64,000 nt of DNA from Burhinus oedicnemus (taxonomy: Eukaryota; Chordata; Aves; Charadriiformes; Burhinidae), in contig VFFE01007078.1 in the NCBI GenBank assembly GCA_008921705.1, positions 1,249,714-1,313,713 of the forward strand, given 5' to 3'. A program made the position numbers and the translations under genes. This document shows, piece after piece, positions 11,701-26,700 of this stretch (its first letter is position 1; each line of letters starts with the position of its first letter). A model generated the notes under the pieces. It had not been told where the DNA came from and searched no databases. It saw only the letters and a program-made list of their open reading frames with translations.

Positions 11701-14700
11701 GCTGTTTTATCAAAATTACCTTTTGTATGAGCAAGGAACAAAAATACTTTTTTGGTTCTGAGAACCATACAGTGCTAACTAAACAGCGTTTTCAGAAATT
11801 CCTCTAGCATTGACTTCTAATGTCAAGTGGCAAAAACATTTAGAAAATTGAAGTGAAAAGCCTTGAATGAAATCAGGACATCATTGTGCATACAGTTAGT
11901 AGTAAAGAGTTAGTATGATCAATAGTGCATGTATTGGGAATTAGGAATATATTTAGGCTGCGGATTAGTAGGTGTCTAACTGAACAGTGAAGTGAACTTA
12001 GGAACTCTTGCCTTGTACCCTAAATCGTTTTTATATGAAGATTGATGAGCTCCTGCAAGAGTGTATGACCATGCAGAACTCTTGAAGAGACAGTATTAAA
12101 TTGGTGAAACAAATCTATATGGTGTTATCTCAGGTAGGATTTAAAAGGGGACTGGATCCCAGTGGTTTGCACTGTATTTTTTATATATTAATCTGAGCTT
12201 CTAAGTTACCAGTTGCCTGCAGTTACTGTAAGGAAAAAAAAAACTTAACCAGGAAGGAAATTTTCTTTCCCCCTTGAAACGTAATTTCTTTCCTGGATTT
12301 GTATTGCTTTTTAATTTTACTGTTTTGTGAGGAACTGGAGACTGGCAAGTGCTAGAAATAGGATAGCATGGAATGAGTGAAGCACAGGGATTTCTCAGGT
12401 GCTTGCTGGAAATGCCATCATGCTGTCTGGTTAATAAATTACCAGATTTAGTCAGGAAGGATTTCTTCCCTTCCTCCCTTGCAATCAAATCAATATTGCA
12501 TGAGAATTGTTTATTTAACAGATTTCCTGCTATTGCTGGCATGTTGAGTATTGGTGATACTCTTGACCTCTACTGCTCTCCTGCGGTGGCATGTTACACT
12601 TAAAGATTCTACTGTTGGTTTGCTGGTTTGGGTGTTTTTGGTGGGTTTTGGTAGTTTTTTTTTTTTTTTTTTTTAAATCTTTTATGTTTTGTTATACAGT
12701 GTTTGGAGATGTTTTTCTTGCCTTGTATCAGTGGCGGTCTATTGGGTATGTTTCTTGAGACACAGATAACAAGAAAAATAGTGAAAAAAAGTATTATTCC
12801 TGTTGTCTTAGTTAATAAAGGAAGCACTAGAAATTCAGTGTACTGATCCTGTGAGGCTGTGTTAACATTCTTAACTTTATGTATCTACCATAAACAGTCT
12901 CTTTAATGACAGTGGGATAATTGTATGTCATACGAGTAAATCAGCACTTATTCGGCAAAATTTTCTCCTTCAATGTAGCACTTAAATGACTAATAAATAT
13001 ATGGTAATCCCATTATAATAAACACATACTTAAATACTTCGATAAACCAAGGCTACAATGTATTAATTTGATTTTGTATGTAATCTATATACAATTAGAG
13101 GATACAGCAGCTAACCAAAAGTTCTAAGGAAACTTGCTATGGCAACTACAAGATTTCTTAAAGTTTTTATAAAAGGTTAGGATTAAGGCTGCTGCTGCCA
13201 AAAGTAGGTGTCGTCTCATCCAGCCCTACCCTGCTTACTGCCTGCCTCTTTCTTGTGTTGGCATCAGTAATTATGCAACCCTGAAGTCAGTAGGATCAGT
13301 GAACAGGTAATTACTGAGGACTGTTTATTTCAATAGTGTTAGTTTTTAGCCAGATCAGAGCACTGACCTGACAGTGTTGATGCAACAGAAGCAGCTGGGG
13401 TTGGAGGGAGGAAGACACCATTGTCTTTTCATCAGTAATCCTGTCTTAGATCATACTAAGTTATGAAACCACGCTCTGAAAACACTGTCTGTTTTGTTGC
13501 TATGCTGGACGTTTCTTCTTTCCTTTCACAAAGTATCCAACAAAACATGTATGTACCTCAGCCTTTTTAATGCAAAGTCCTTCTTAATGCAGCAACTTCA
13601 CTGTCGCTGTAAGCAATCTGACTCATCCAGTGAGCAAGCATCTGCAGAGATCTGATGTTGTTTTCTACATAGCAGAGTTGACACAATGCCATTGCCTACA
13701 TCTCACTTTGCAATCAAGTGTCTTAGTGTAAATCCACCTTCGTCAGTGTTTTGAATTAATGTGCGATCTCATGAGCTGGCGGATCTGCTTGGGTATGCAT
13801 TTTGTTTGCTGGCTCTACTGTGCCTAGGAAAAGCATGGAAAATGGAGGTAGTACCTTCTCAAGAGGGCTTGGCTAGAAATCACTTGTCATCATTCAATGT
13901 AATATGCCCCAGATTATCACAAAGTAAGTCTGTAGTAGATGTAGAATTTGAACGCAAGTTTCATGACTCTCTTACAGAACACTTCTTGGCTGATAGTAGT
14001 ATTTGAGGAAATGCAAAATATTTTTTTAAAAAATCAGAAGACTGTACTAAGCAGAGGAATACTTGCAGGTTTAGAAAATGTAATTACTGTTAATGTAATT
14101 AAGGTATGCAATTTTACAGAACACTTGAAATGTTTGATTTAGTTTATTCAAACTTTCCACCCAAGATGGTAGTGATTTTTCTCATTTTAAAGATTTAAAT
14201 AGAATTGTGAAAAGTATAGATTTCTACGTGTGTGTGTATATATATTCGTCCCAGCAGACATTCCGCTAATTTGTTTGGAGGCTCGTGTATGTTCTGGCTT
14301 GTTTCTAAGCAACATGTTCCATAGCAATAGGACACAATACAGATTGTCCTATATCCTAGTCATTTAAGCTTCTCAACTGATGATATTGTTATGCTTTATA
14401 TTTTTGTTTTAAATGTTAAGTTTACATTTAGCTATCTTTCCCATCTAGCTTTTCATTTTCTACTTTCAGTATGATGATGTGACTTCTGGAAACAGTTATG
14501 TGTACGTTATTACTGGCTTACAGACAAAAGCTTTAAATCACAGTGGTATAATTTAAAAGATTTGATGGTCCTGCAGGGTTTCCCTCCAGAATTCTGAAGA
14601 CGTTATCTGAAATGGCCCTCAGTAGTCTCCACTCACATGCTTCACATTTATCCAGAACATTTCTAAGCTGAAATGAAAGTATGACTGCATAATTGCTTAA

Positions 14701-17700
14701 AATGAGCGTGCATCAGAGGCTGTTTCACTTTTCTTAATTATTTTGTATATAGTCTCAGCAGAAAAATCACATATACAATAATGGAAAAAAGAACATTAAA
14801 AGTATATAAAAATAAGGGATTTTTTTTTATCAAAACAAGTAAAAATAAATTTTTTTTTAAATTATACCCTGGCATACATGAAAGTTTTGAAGACCGAACC
14901 TGGTGTAACACACTCAGTCATGTTTAGACGATGTCTGATTTCTTTAATGATGAATTACTTTTATTTTAAAATTGAGAGTATTTAACCTACTGTATCACCA
15001 TCTTCGAGCTGATGCGAGGCAAGTAACACAATTTTAAATGCATTTTATCTTAAAAATGCTATACAACTTATTTAGAATCACTTCCGGCAAATTACAGGGA
15101 GATTAATATTTTCATGGCTTTTCCCTCTCCTTCCTTCCTTCTTCAACATGTGATAAAAATGAAAAGAACAGTACGTTACTAAATTTCTGATTTTGGACAC
15201 ACGTGGAATGAGTAATGCCAGATGCACACTAGCTACAGTATTCCATAACCTTCCTGAAATGTGTACCTTGCATATCATCTGCTCTTTCTTTTACTTATTA
15301 TACAAAACAATCAGTTTATTAAATTTTTAATTTTATTCACAGAACAAATATTAGTTGAAAAGATTAACTGGTTTTGTCTCAATAAAGCATTTAATGAATT
15401 ATAGAGTACAACACCCGATATAGAGTTGAGGGAGAAACAATCACGACTCAGGAGAAAGCAAAACACCTATCTCTGGAAAATGAATTTCAAGTAAATTATG
15501 CTGTTTAGAAAATGCTGAATAAACTTTTAAGTCCAAGCAGATGGTGTTTGGGGGCCGGAGGGTAACAAGTGGAAGAGTCATGAAGTAGTTGATACTCGGT
15601 TTCTGCAATTCTGTAACTGTCGCCCTGTGCTATGAGGTTGGTCCAGAATTCTAATACAAAGCTGATGCTTAGATCACTTGTATAGTCCACCTACCATCTG
15701 ATAACATACCCTCTTCTACTTTCCTGACGTCCTGCTGTTTATATACTTGTATGTTATGGTCCTCATGCCAAATAACTAGTTATAAAGTACTTCAGTTCGA
15801 GGACACAATGAAATAGTTCATCTCCTGCAGCAGTGCTTCATTACATCTAGGACGTCTGTTGTTAACATCTATCGCTCTGTGTTTCAACCTCATGTTAGAG
15901 ACCTTGGCTGCATAAAAGCTGTTTTAAGCTGGCAGAAAGAAATGGAGGCTTTCTGTGTAACAGCTTTTAATTTAAAGGAAACAGCCCTGTTTCCAGCACT
16001 GTCTGTTTCCATGGCAGCCAGCCTAGCAGCCTGCACTGGAGTTTCTACTGCTCTTGGAAATTTCCAAAGGACTATGCAGGAATGTTGGACATTACATTTT
16101 CCCATTTTTACTTGCAGTTTTAAGGCCTTAAATAGCTAATATCCACTGGATTTTAACTTTGGAAGAAATAATGAGATGATTACATACAAAACATAAAAAA
16201 ATCCTGATGCATTATTTTTCTTCTTGCTGTCATCTGGAAGAACTGTACGCTGTATAATGAACCCCTTCTCGTTGGTTTAGTGTCTGTTTCATCTGTGTAA
16301 TTGTTAAATGGCAACAACTATTTGGTGTTTCACAGTACCTTCTATAAAAAGATAATATCTAAATTTGATTTTAAATTAACAAGATATGTAATTAACTGTG
16401 TTAGACGTGGAATTATTAGTGCTGGAACTGTGCACAGTATGAGTTCTGGGTTTTTTTCAAGACAAGAAGCAGTGGTGAAAGCTTGTCAATCAGTGTAGAT
16501 AGCATTGTTCCTGCAGGACAACTATCAATTTATTTTTGGCCTCTTTACATTCCAGTGCTTGTGATTATATAGTACTACTTTGAGATATCTTTTCCATAGG
16601 ATACAAATTACAGATTTGTAACAGAAATCACTTGCTCAACTTTGATAATAACTGTTTGTTCTAAGTTATTTAATAATACACTTTATTTTCACTTATTCTA
16701 CCATTCACGCTAAGTAAGACCTGACTGGACTGCTCTCCGTTTCTTACCTTTCAAACAGTCTTATACAGAATGTGATGTCTAGTTGCTTAAGAGCCTATTT
16801 GTGCCAGCTTTCTTGCATTCAAACCAGCATAGTGCTTCAGCAAGAAGCTATCGAGGATCTGCTTGTTTTGGTTATTCTTAATCTTTATGCCCCTTTAGGG
16901 CATAGTATACGTGAACGTGCACAGTACTCGCTGTTTGAAAACAGAGGTCATTAGCTTTATAAAACTTACTGCTATATAGAAATACGTTTCAAAATAATAA
17001 AGTTCATTGGTTAACAGATAACCTCTCCGTTTTGGTACCATCATCTCCACTCCCTTGCACATAGAAACATTGGTTCCCTGCTATGCTAACGCTGGAAGAA
17101 ACTGTAAGAGTGGGAGCACCAGCCTCTGGCACTCAGTTTTTGAGGTGCTGAAAAATCTATACCTGCAGTGAAGTCAGAAGACTTCTACTGGCTTTATGAG
17201 AGTCAGATAACCAGATGTTTGTACTGTGAGGAGGGAGTATGCTTTTTGGCTTTGTCAGTAAGTATTAAATAAGCTACCTGAGATTTAATGATCATTTTAC
17301 TGACTGAAGAGAACATACAGAAATTTTGGAATCTCTTCACCTGCTATTAAAGTGCTAATCTCAAAATCGTACACTGACTTGTAGATAAAAAAGAATACCC
17401 TCCCTTCCCCCTCAGTCAAAACTGGAGTTTGACTGACCTCTCTGTGCATGGCTTTTATTCAGAAACAGTTCAAAGACAGTTTCTTAGAGTTGCAGTGTTG
17501 TGAAGTGGGATTCCTGCCAGATAATGTGAAGTGCAAAATATTTGTGTGGTCTTTTAGCAACTAGATTTGCTCAGTGGTGTTAACATAGCCCTTCTTTTGC
17601 ACATACACTTCAAATATGAGGAACAGTATTACTGATGTTAATAGTGTATTAGCACATCTAAATCTTTACCAATTCTGGGCCTTTATTTTGGAGATCATCA

Positions 17701-20700
17701 TCTATGATTTTTAGATGTTATGCAGGTAACTGCCTGATTTTAAAAGTGTAAAAGTGAGAGGTAAACTATCAGGCAATAAGCTGAATGGATTTACCCCGAT
17801 AAGAACAATCTGTTAAACACAGTGTTTGAGTAAGTACCACCCCATGCGGAACTTTGTTTTGTAGTACCTCGTGTCTTTTGAATTCTCCCCCAGATTCCAC
17901 GCTGGTTTGTCTGTAAAGGGTTCTTTGTAATAAAGAAGGAAAAAACAAAAACAAAACAAAAAAAAGAAAACCAAAACCAAACCAAACAAAAAAAACAACC
18001 AAACAAAAAACAACACCGCCACCCCACACACACACTAGAACAAATAGTACAGTATGATGACTTCGACTAATGCCTTGGTGGTTTTTAGATTTTTTTGGAA
18101 GCTGTGTCCTCCTATCTCATCCATCCTTATTAGACTTACCTCTCTGTGTGTTACTGACTGTTCTAGAAATCTCTTGCTATATGGATTCATATATATATAT
18201 ATGACAGGCAAGGTCTGTATTAGATTTAGTTACATGAGATTTAAACCAACCTGCATTCTATTCTATAGAGAGATTTTCACTGAAATAAATCAGCAATTCT
18301 TTGCCAAAAGTGCAAAGCGGTGCTCCATTCTCACATCGTTCATTCTTTTCTTTGAAGATAATTTCATCACATTTTCCTTATTGAAAACTTCTGATTTAGT
18401 TTGCATGACTTCCATTTTCCATACCTTTCTGGCTGTTCTTTGAGCTGCTTTTTGTGGGTCCCCATATCCTTTTGAGCTTTTCACAAACCTCATTCTTACT
18501 CCCTTCCTTTATAACCACTTCAGGTTCATCTCCACTATAAAGATACATGTCTGTCTGTAACTTGTTTCTGCTCAGTCCAACTACAATGACAATATAAAGG
18601 TCATTACTGACTGTAGAATGACAATCTGCTCTGACATGCAGACCTGTAAGCCAAGTATCCTCTTTGACTAGATGTAGCTATGCAACGCATGTACAGGTGT
18701 CACCATTTCTTTCTTTGAAACATCTCTGCTTTTCACTTTTTGTCTCTGTGGGGGCTGAAAGTATTTTATGTCCTTATGTTTTTTATTGAGGTAGAAAAAT
18801 TAGCTTTTTCCTAATCTGTTTGCTTTGGAAAAAGCAAAAGTTTTTTTCAGCTTTTTAAAATAATGTATTTAGGGGTTTTGTTCACAATTACTTTCTATTT
18901 AGAAACTTTCTTTAATAATGTGTTCAACTGCTCAATATTTATTTAAAAAAAAGAAAATCAAACACCGAACTTCTTCTTAACATTTCTTAATTTTGGAGTT
19001 TTTTTGCAAAAGCAAACATCTGGTTTTCATCCAATTTTGTTTCTGCTTAACCTCCTTACTCTGGTCAAGTCAAAATCTTCAATGATTATCTTACATTATG
19101 AGTCATCTCTTCTTTAGTATTCCCCCTTCAGTGCTTCCCTATTAGTCATGCTACAGGCTGTCCTTTCTTTACTATGCAATATGTAAGTTCCTGATATTTA
19201 TTAAATAAGTGAATAGCTGCACGTTCTCTATCTTTTATATATCTCATTTTTTCAGTCGTCCCACAGTTTTTATGACTTGTCCCGATACCCGTGGGACAGC
19301 TTCAAAATCACCCCTTACTTGGTTTGTGATGCCCAGTGTAGGTTAACAGATGATGGGTAGGCACATAGACAATATGAGAGACAATAACTTCGTTACATTT
19401 AGCATTTTTTAGCAAAAATATATAGCTTCACACCTGAGTGCATATGGTTTATGTGCAGGTACATTCTTACTGTTCTTCTCATCCTTCTGCTATAGTGCAC
19501 TATGAATTCTTTGTAAGACTGTATGTTGTTTAGGATCAGGGTCAGTTTTTACTTTCTGCAAAGCTTAAGCCAAATATCTGATCATAATTGAAGCCACAAA
19601 TCATAGATAGAATACATTCATAAATTATGTAGCAGGGCTTCCCATCATCTACATTTGGAATTAATGTTCATTAAACAATTAGTTGAAACCACTTGGAAAA
19701 TCAGAGATAAGCTACCTGCATTCTTACCACTTTTTTTTTTTTTTTCCCCCAGAATAAATTTATTTCAGGCCCCCTCCCCCATTTCCTGGGCAAATACCAC
19801 CTTATTATGGCCATGGCCAAGCGGCATTAATTTTCAGGAACTGATAGAAATCGCATCAGCCACAAACATAAGTGACACATCCACTGGAGTATGTGTTTTA
19901 CAGTGTTGCTGCTTCCATGAGGCACAGCCTTTCCCCCTTTCTGACACAAGTCACACCAGATAGCACAAAGGGGAGCGCTGCAGGAACTGCATCGCACTCA
20001 GTGATTCCATGCCAGTGTGCTCACAGTGTTCAGTGTCTTCCTCTTTGGACACTTCCATGTTACTAGTGCTGTTGAAAGAGGGTTCAAAACAGTATCTTGA
20101 CACAGAAACTTTGGCGCATTGTTTTTTGAAGGTTTCTTTTGTTTGTGGGGTTTTTTGGTTGTTTTTTTTCCAAGGGAAATTTCAGCAGCTGAATGTACCT
20201 TGGGCAGATTCTTTTTAAAGTATACTTTAGAATAATATGTATTAGAAGTGATGGAGTAGTTATTTAGGTTACTTGTATTGGCAAAGTGCAGTGCGAGGCC
20301 TTTCTGATTTTTTTCCTCCCACAAACTTGCCAATGAAAAATCAAAATGCAATAGTTGCTAAATGCTGGACTGGTGGGATGTATTTAGACTGTCCAATCCA
20401 ACTATATGACCTAACAGTGCGCATTGCCTTTTTTGGTGTAGTGGAATGCCAAATAGAAGTCTCATCCGTTTCATTTGAAAGATGAAGAGCCTTGGTCTAA
20501 GAGTCATGTCAATATCTGGATCTGGGAAAGCTAGATCGCTCATTAATAAATAATAAATTTCTCATAAAACTCTGCCCCTCTATATGTAATTTTAACAGTT
20601 AAACTAATTTCTTAAAAAACCACTGTCAAGCTATTTTTTCCTGCACAAAGACTTTGCATGTCACATTTGAAATTGCAGTGATACTTCCTTAGAATTTTAA

Positions 20701-23700
20701 ATAAGTAAAGTCTGATAAGATGAAGAACAAGTCTCTATTGTCTGTAGTAGGTTTCATAGAGTAGATGGTCTATGAGCTTCCTACAAAATAATTTTCTAAT
20801 TTAGCCAACTGTCCAAACTGGTGAATTAGTGAAGGCTTTCAAATTGTTGTTATCAACTCTGCAAAACAGCGTGATCATTCCGTAGTGTGAAGGTCAATTT
20901 GGAAGTTGTTTAGCTTTCCCCCTTCTGTTTACTAATAACTGAAAGCACCATACTAGCAGTGCTTAGGTAGCCATAGCTGAACCAGCTACACGTAAAAACT
21001 AGGTTTTATGATAAAGCTCAGTAAAAAAGAAAGTCTGAGTAAAAAGCATATTAGAAACCAGGAATATCACATACCACAAATGCATTTTTTTCTTATTAGA
21101 TGACTTGCCTGTCATATGTTGGTAGATGACTCACATCAGTGATAACATTCCTGCACCTGTTATGATATTACCAGTATTTGCTTGTTGATCCACTGTGTTC
21201 CAGGTGATGGAACTGAAAAAAAATACTAATTCTGATTTACTCACTGTGTCTGATGATGTGTATCAGCTCTACCCTGGACATAACTGATGTTGGAGCAGGT
21301 CATTTTTCTTGAAGACCTTGAGCCTGAAATAAAGAAGCATATGTTTAAAACTGACTTGTAATTAGGTAAAAGATTTGGTGGACACGTTTGTAGTGTGTCT
21401 AGTGTTCCAAGAAAGCCAAATTTAAGTATGGTGTAAATTTGGACCAAATACAGCTGTATAGCATGGATGAGATTCCTGCCTAGAGCAGGACATGCTTTTC
21501 AACCCTTTCCACAGCTTCCTACTTGTGTAAAAGGAAGCGTAGTTTGAGCGAAGAACAGAAGAAATTCAAGTTTTAACCTACTCAAGACCAAAAATATTGC
21601 ATCTGAAATATGTTGGTCTTGCCATGCTGTTTATAAATTGCCTCTTACATAATTTGGATGGGTAAAACTTCCTTAAGATTTTTAAAGGGATTACCCATTT
21701 AGTTTTAAGACGAACTCTTAGCTTTCTTGATTTTTGCAGTTGTAAGCAAGAGAATCCAAAACAAGAACACATCAGGTTTTTTTGCCTTCCTATCAACACC
21801 ACACCAGTTAGTGAATTTCTCAGTGCTTTGTGCTAGTGCAGTAGGAAGTTCTTAGAAGTAGTCCCAGGACAGAAGCTTAACATCCTAACACTATATCACA
21901 TGCTTAAAACACTTTTCCATTCAAATGTGGATTTCTTGAAGTTTTCTGTAGGAATGGGCTAAGTCCTGACCCAGTGCATTATTCTTCTTAATTCATGCTT
22001 ACTTGTATAAAGCTTGTGGATTTTTGAAGTTGGATGTACAATTGCATAACTGTGATTTTGCACACACTTCTCTGCATTTTGCTGGGCAGATTAGACCAAT
22101 TGGACTTAGAAACCCATGTGGTTTTCTGCAGAAAGATTGCAAGTTTCTCTACCCATTCTCTGGACTTACTGGGAGTACGTAGCTATCTATACTACACTGC
22201 CAAACATGACCTAGGAAGCGCTGCTGAAAGGAGTATGTAACAGCCCCATTTGAGTTGGTTCAAGACTTCAGGCAGCACAAGTTGTGTGTTTATTAGTATG
22301 AGAGATCGTAAGAAGAGGTCACAGTGTACCTGGAGCCACATGAAGTTAAGGAAGACCAAAAATAAATAATTCAAACTATTACAAAATAATTCTTCAGTTA
22401 ACTTTTTACAGTCATTTAATATTACTTGGAAAATAGAATTCATTACTTAAAGCAGGTATTTTCAAGTTTCCAGAGGAACTCAATACATTTTGAATGACTT
22501 TCCATCAATTTACATTTTACTGTTGTTACATTTACATTCTCCCATCTCTGTTCTTTGTAATTCTTGTTGAACAATATTGTAAACTCTGAACAGAACTGCA
22601 GTGCCACAGCCCTGAAATGTTTGTATTTAAATTCTCAATGTTTGTGTGACACAAGAAAATAATGTCCTTGTTTTCAGGACTTGCTATTCCCGGTCTTAAT
22701 GCTTTAGCCAGAGGAGTATCCTTCCTGTACTGTAGAACAGGAAATAAGCTGGTTCCTTTTAAATTCTGAAAACAATGAACTTTGTCCTTAGCCTAATTTT
22801 TTAGAAATTACATTCATTTTGATGTTTTGGATAATCTATTAGTTTGTTTTGCTTCCTTGTAAAATACAATGGGAACAGCATGTCATAATCATACATCCAT
22901 AATAAGCTATCACGGCAGAATTTAAGAATGTAAATATTACATCTTCTGATATATTTTTTCTTGACCATCTCCTGTTCAAAAGATGATATTTCACATTAGG
23001 GTGATGGCTATACGTGTTTAAGAAATAGTGAAGCACTATGATGAATTGATACAGAAACAAGGGGAAGGGAACAATAGAAGAAACAAACAACTTTGTCTTT
23101 TTTTCCTGGGAACATTTACAAAAAAAGTCCTAATCTTTGAAAGCGTGAGGCCTTTATGTCTATGCCCTCTCCTAGGTTTTGTGCAGTTCCTGGTATAGCA
23201 TTTAATGTGTGTCACGTTGGTTATTCTTACATTAACAATAAGATGAGAACTTCGTACATTTTATGAAATGTAATGAAATATAAGTTACTTCTGAAACTAT
23301 GAACGGTTTTTCCATATTTGACAGTATTAGATTTATTTGGTCCTTGAAATAATTATGATAACACATATCTCAATCAGGAAAACAGCATGTTCAGATATTC
23401 TGAGAGGGGATAAGGTATGTTCTTGATTGTATGGCTTTTTTGGTGTTTTTAAATAAGCTAGGTAAAATGGCTTCTCTTCAGTTTCTTGTGTTTCTGCAAG
23501 ATTTATTTAAATATACAATAAGCCTTTATATTTTTTTTAAAAAATCCTTAAGGAAAAACAATCAACCAAACAAATACAGCTTTTCTTTTAAAATGCTCTG
23601 CAAACATAATTTCTATTTCAGCATAATGCATTCATGTAAGATTGGTTTAAGACATGTAAAAATGCTATATAATCATTATATGTTGCAGTTTTCTTGAATT

Positions 23701-26700
23701 TAGTTAGCTAGAAGTAGCTTTACAAGGAGAAAAAAGTATTCCTGGATTTAGATGTATACTTAATACCTCTTATGAGGCCTAGCTGATAGGAAAAGTTAGA
23801 TGTACATTTGAAATACAGTCCCTTTATCAGATGTGACCAAAAAGCAGCAAACTCCAATATAAATAAGGATTGTAAGCAATCACTCCAAACTATGTTAATA
23901 GCAGTTGACCCTTAATGATGGGTGTCTTAGAGGTCACTGTCAGGTCCGAATACATATAGAAAAATATTTCTGAAGTTGAAATACTTGGTATCTTTTGAAT
24001 GAGTTTTTTTGTACTTTCAGAAGGATAGTACACTTACATATGAATGAATTATTGTTTTCTTTTGTCAGTACTTCAGCTGAGGCTACAACAAAGACGGACA
24101 CGAGAACAGCTGGTGGACCAGGGCATCATGCCACGTAAGATTTGCGTTATTTCTAGTCATTTGTATTACTATACTGTATTAATTATGAACTGAATATCTA
24201 AAATAATGAAGAGAAGCATTTATGGGAGAATCATTAAAAATTACTTTATCATTTGAAAAGACTTGTGGGATCCTTTTGGTAATCTAAATGAGCACGAAGT
24301 AAATTCATCATGCTTGCCTAATGTTTCAGTTAAAATAGCCATTGTGATGAAAACGCAAGGATTTGCAGACATAGTCTGATTCTCCTTTTATTTTCTCTCT
24401 TTAAATTATGACTAATTGTACTGAAATGAATTGAATTGTATAAATGAGTGGACATCAATAACAAAGCCAGCAGTCTTTAAAAAGCAGGATGGCAAGGGTT
24501 GCCTAACAAAAACAAAGAACATACAGCTGTGACTTATGTGCCAACAGGTGTGTCTTCTGTGTCAAATCTTGCGTGATGGTAGCTGTGATGTTACAGGGCG
24601 TGAGGCAGTGGATTAGGCTGGGCATCGTACACTGGATTTTATGACATAATGCAGAAGCTTCTGTGTCTAGGCCTTTCTGAGTATGAATACATTTCCAGGA
24701 ATACCAGAAGTGCCTTTGGGGTTTTTGTGGTGGTAGTGTTTGGTTGTTTGTTGGGTTTTTTTAAGAAAACTGTTTTGGTTTTAGAACAGCTTTTTTCCAG
24801 TTGCCAGAAGTTTCTGATCAAGTTGCCACATCTGGCAAACTGCCCAAATTGCTGTAAGAGTTTTGTATTCTCTTCCAAAACAAAGATTGTATAGTGGTAA
24901 AAATTCAATGAATGCCTTTAGATGCTATCTTTGGAAGAGTTAAGACGCTACTGATCACCTTAGGGCAAAGTGTCTCGTTAAGGCAGCAGTATCACCAAGT
25001 TCATAAATACATTTGAAGATGTATTTATGATTTTAGGATTCTGTTATGCTAAGCTTCTGACTCTTTGGCCTGGCTACCTGCCATCCTTGACAGCTATGCA
25101 AGAAGTTATCAGTTCTTCAGTAAACCATTTCTATCTCTAACTCTCTTCTACCACTGGCAATTAATTGCAGATCATAGTGCTTTGACAAGCAAATAATGTT
25201 TGTAAATTTGGATATTTGTTACATTTGTATGTCTGAACTCACAGCACTTGTATTTTGAAAGTAAGTAATTGGCATGCTTTATGCAATTGCACTTTATTGC
25301 CAGAGTCCATTTTCTCCTTTATTGATTTCAGTCTGTTAGAGATGATGGTTGTTTCAGCAGCAGCACTTATGATACCTAAAATCAATTTAGGAATCACAAG
25401 AGGGTCCTCCTGAATATGGTTATTTAGTGGCTTAGAATTCAACTGCAGTTAACTCTTTCCATAGAGATGTTTTGGTGTTCCTCCACTTGGGCTCCCAATG
25501 ACTATGCTAATTGTTTAGTATAATGTCTTCTGACTTGTTTTGGAGATCAGCCTGGCCTCAGAATGAGGGATGCACAGAAAACATCGAGAATCCCGAAGTG
25601 GACAGTGTGGGATGAGACTGAGCTCAAGATAAGAGGTCCAAGTTGTCAGAAGATTCAACTGTGAAAAGCAATTTTTCTTAAAACAAAGCCCCAGCCATTG
25701 AAAACTGATCAAAATTATGTCAAATTATCATAAATAGCCCAGTGTGCACTGAATTCTAGCTTGGAAGCACAGTATCTTAAAGCTAATTTCTTCAAGGTTT
25801 CTGAGTACACAGCAGACTTCAGATCATTTTGTTAAAGCATCTTCACCTTCCCAGGTCTGTAGTGCTCATTATCTTCAGGAACAGAATGATCTGTTTCTTT
25901 TTGAGTGAAACCTGGGAAAAAACTTCTAAACTGTCAAAAAAGTGTTAAAGATTTTGTTTTGCAGTATCTTATCTCTGCCAAAAATGTGGCAAATAAGATG
26001 GATCATGCCTGCTGCCATTTCACTTCCTTTCAACAATCCAGTTGAGATGCAGCACTCTACAATTCATATTATTGCTAGCTGAATAGTGTTTTTGACTCTT
26101 TTTAGCTATTAAGCAGCTAACCATCATTCTGTTTTCTAATCTGAACACTTAGGGCTTCTACAAATATTTTTTTTAAATCAGCACTAATAGTTCTTAAGGG
26201 TCGGTCCAGTTGTCTCGAGTAACAGCAAGTCTGAGGTAGGGACAGATAGTAAATGCAGTGGAATAAATGAAACAGTATTTTGACATTCTGAACCTCACCT
26301 CATAAAATTTCTACTGTGCAACAATTTTGGTAAATAGACCCCAGTGTACATAGTGAAAAAGCTAACTGTTACATGGTAATACCTATTAAAATCAAATATT
26401 CCAAGTATTCTGTATAGGAGTATTGCTCATCTCTGTTAAATATAAGTGAGTAGAACTAGCATGAGTCAAACGTAAGCCTGGTCAGATGCAAACACAACTC
26501 TGAGATGGTGTTAGGCACCCATACACACATACTGATTAGGGTATTTCTTATGGAAGTCACTTCCTGTCAATTTAACTCTTACTCTCCCTTCACAGCTTTG
26601 AAAAGTCCAGCTGCATTCCATGAGCAGATAAAGAGCCTGGAGCGAGCCAGGGTAAACCACTTCATGTAAACTTGTTACTAACATCTGAAAATGGATAGTC

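Noticed and set aside
17769..18035. Three minus-strand ORFs of 72-88 codons
   Set aside because: They are different frames of the A/C-rich low-complexity tract at 17936-18030, giving Phe/Val/Gly-rich nonsense.
18054..18493. 129-codon plus-strand ORF, and a Lys-rich minus-strand ORF overlapping it
   Set aside because: The plus ORF is AT-driven and hydrophobic. The minus one looks somewhat coding-like, but I recognise no domain or element boundary.
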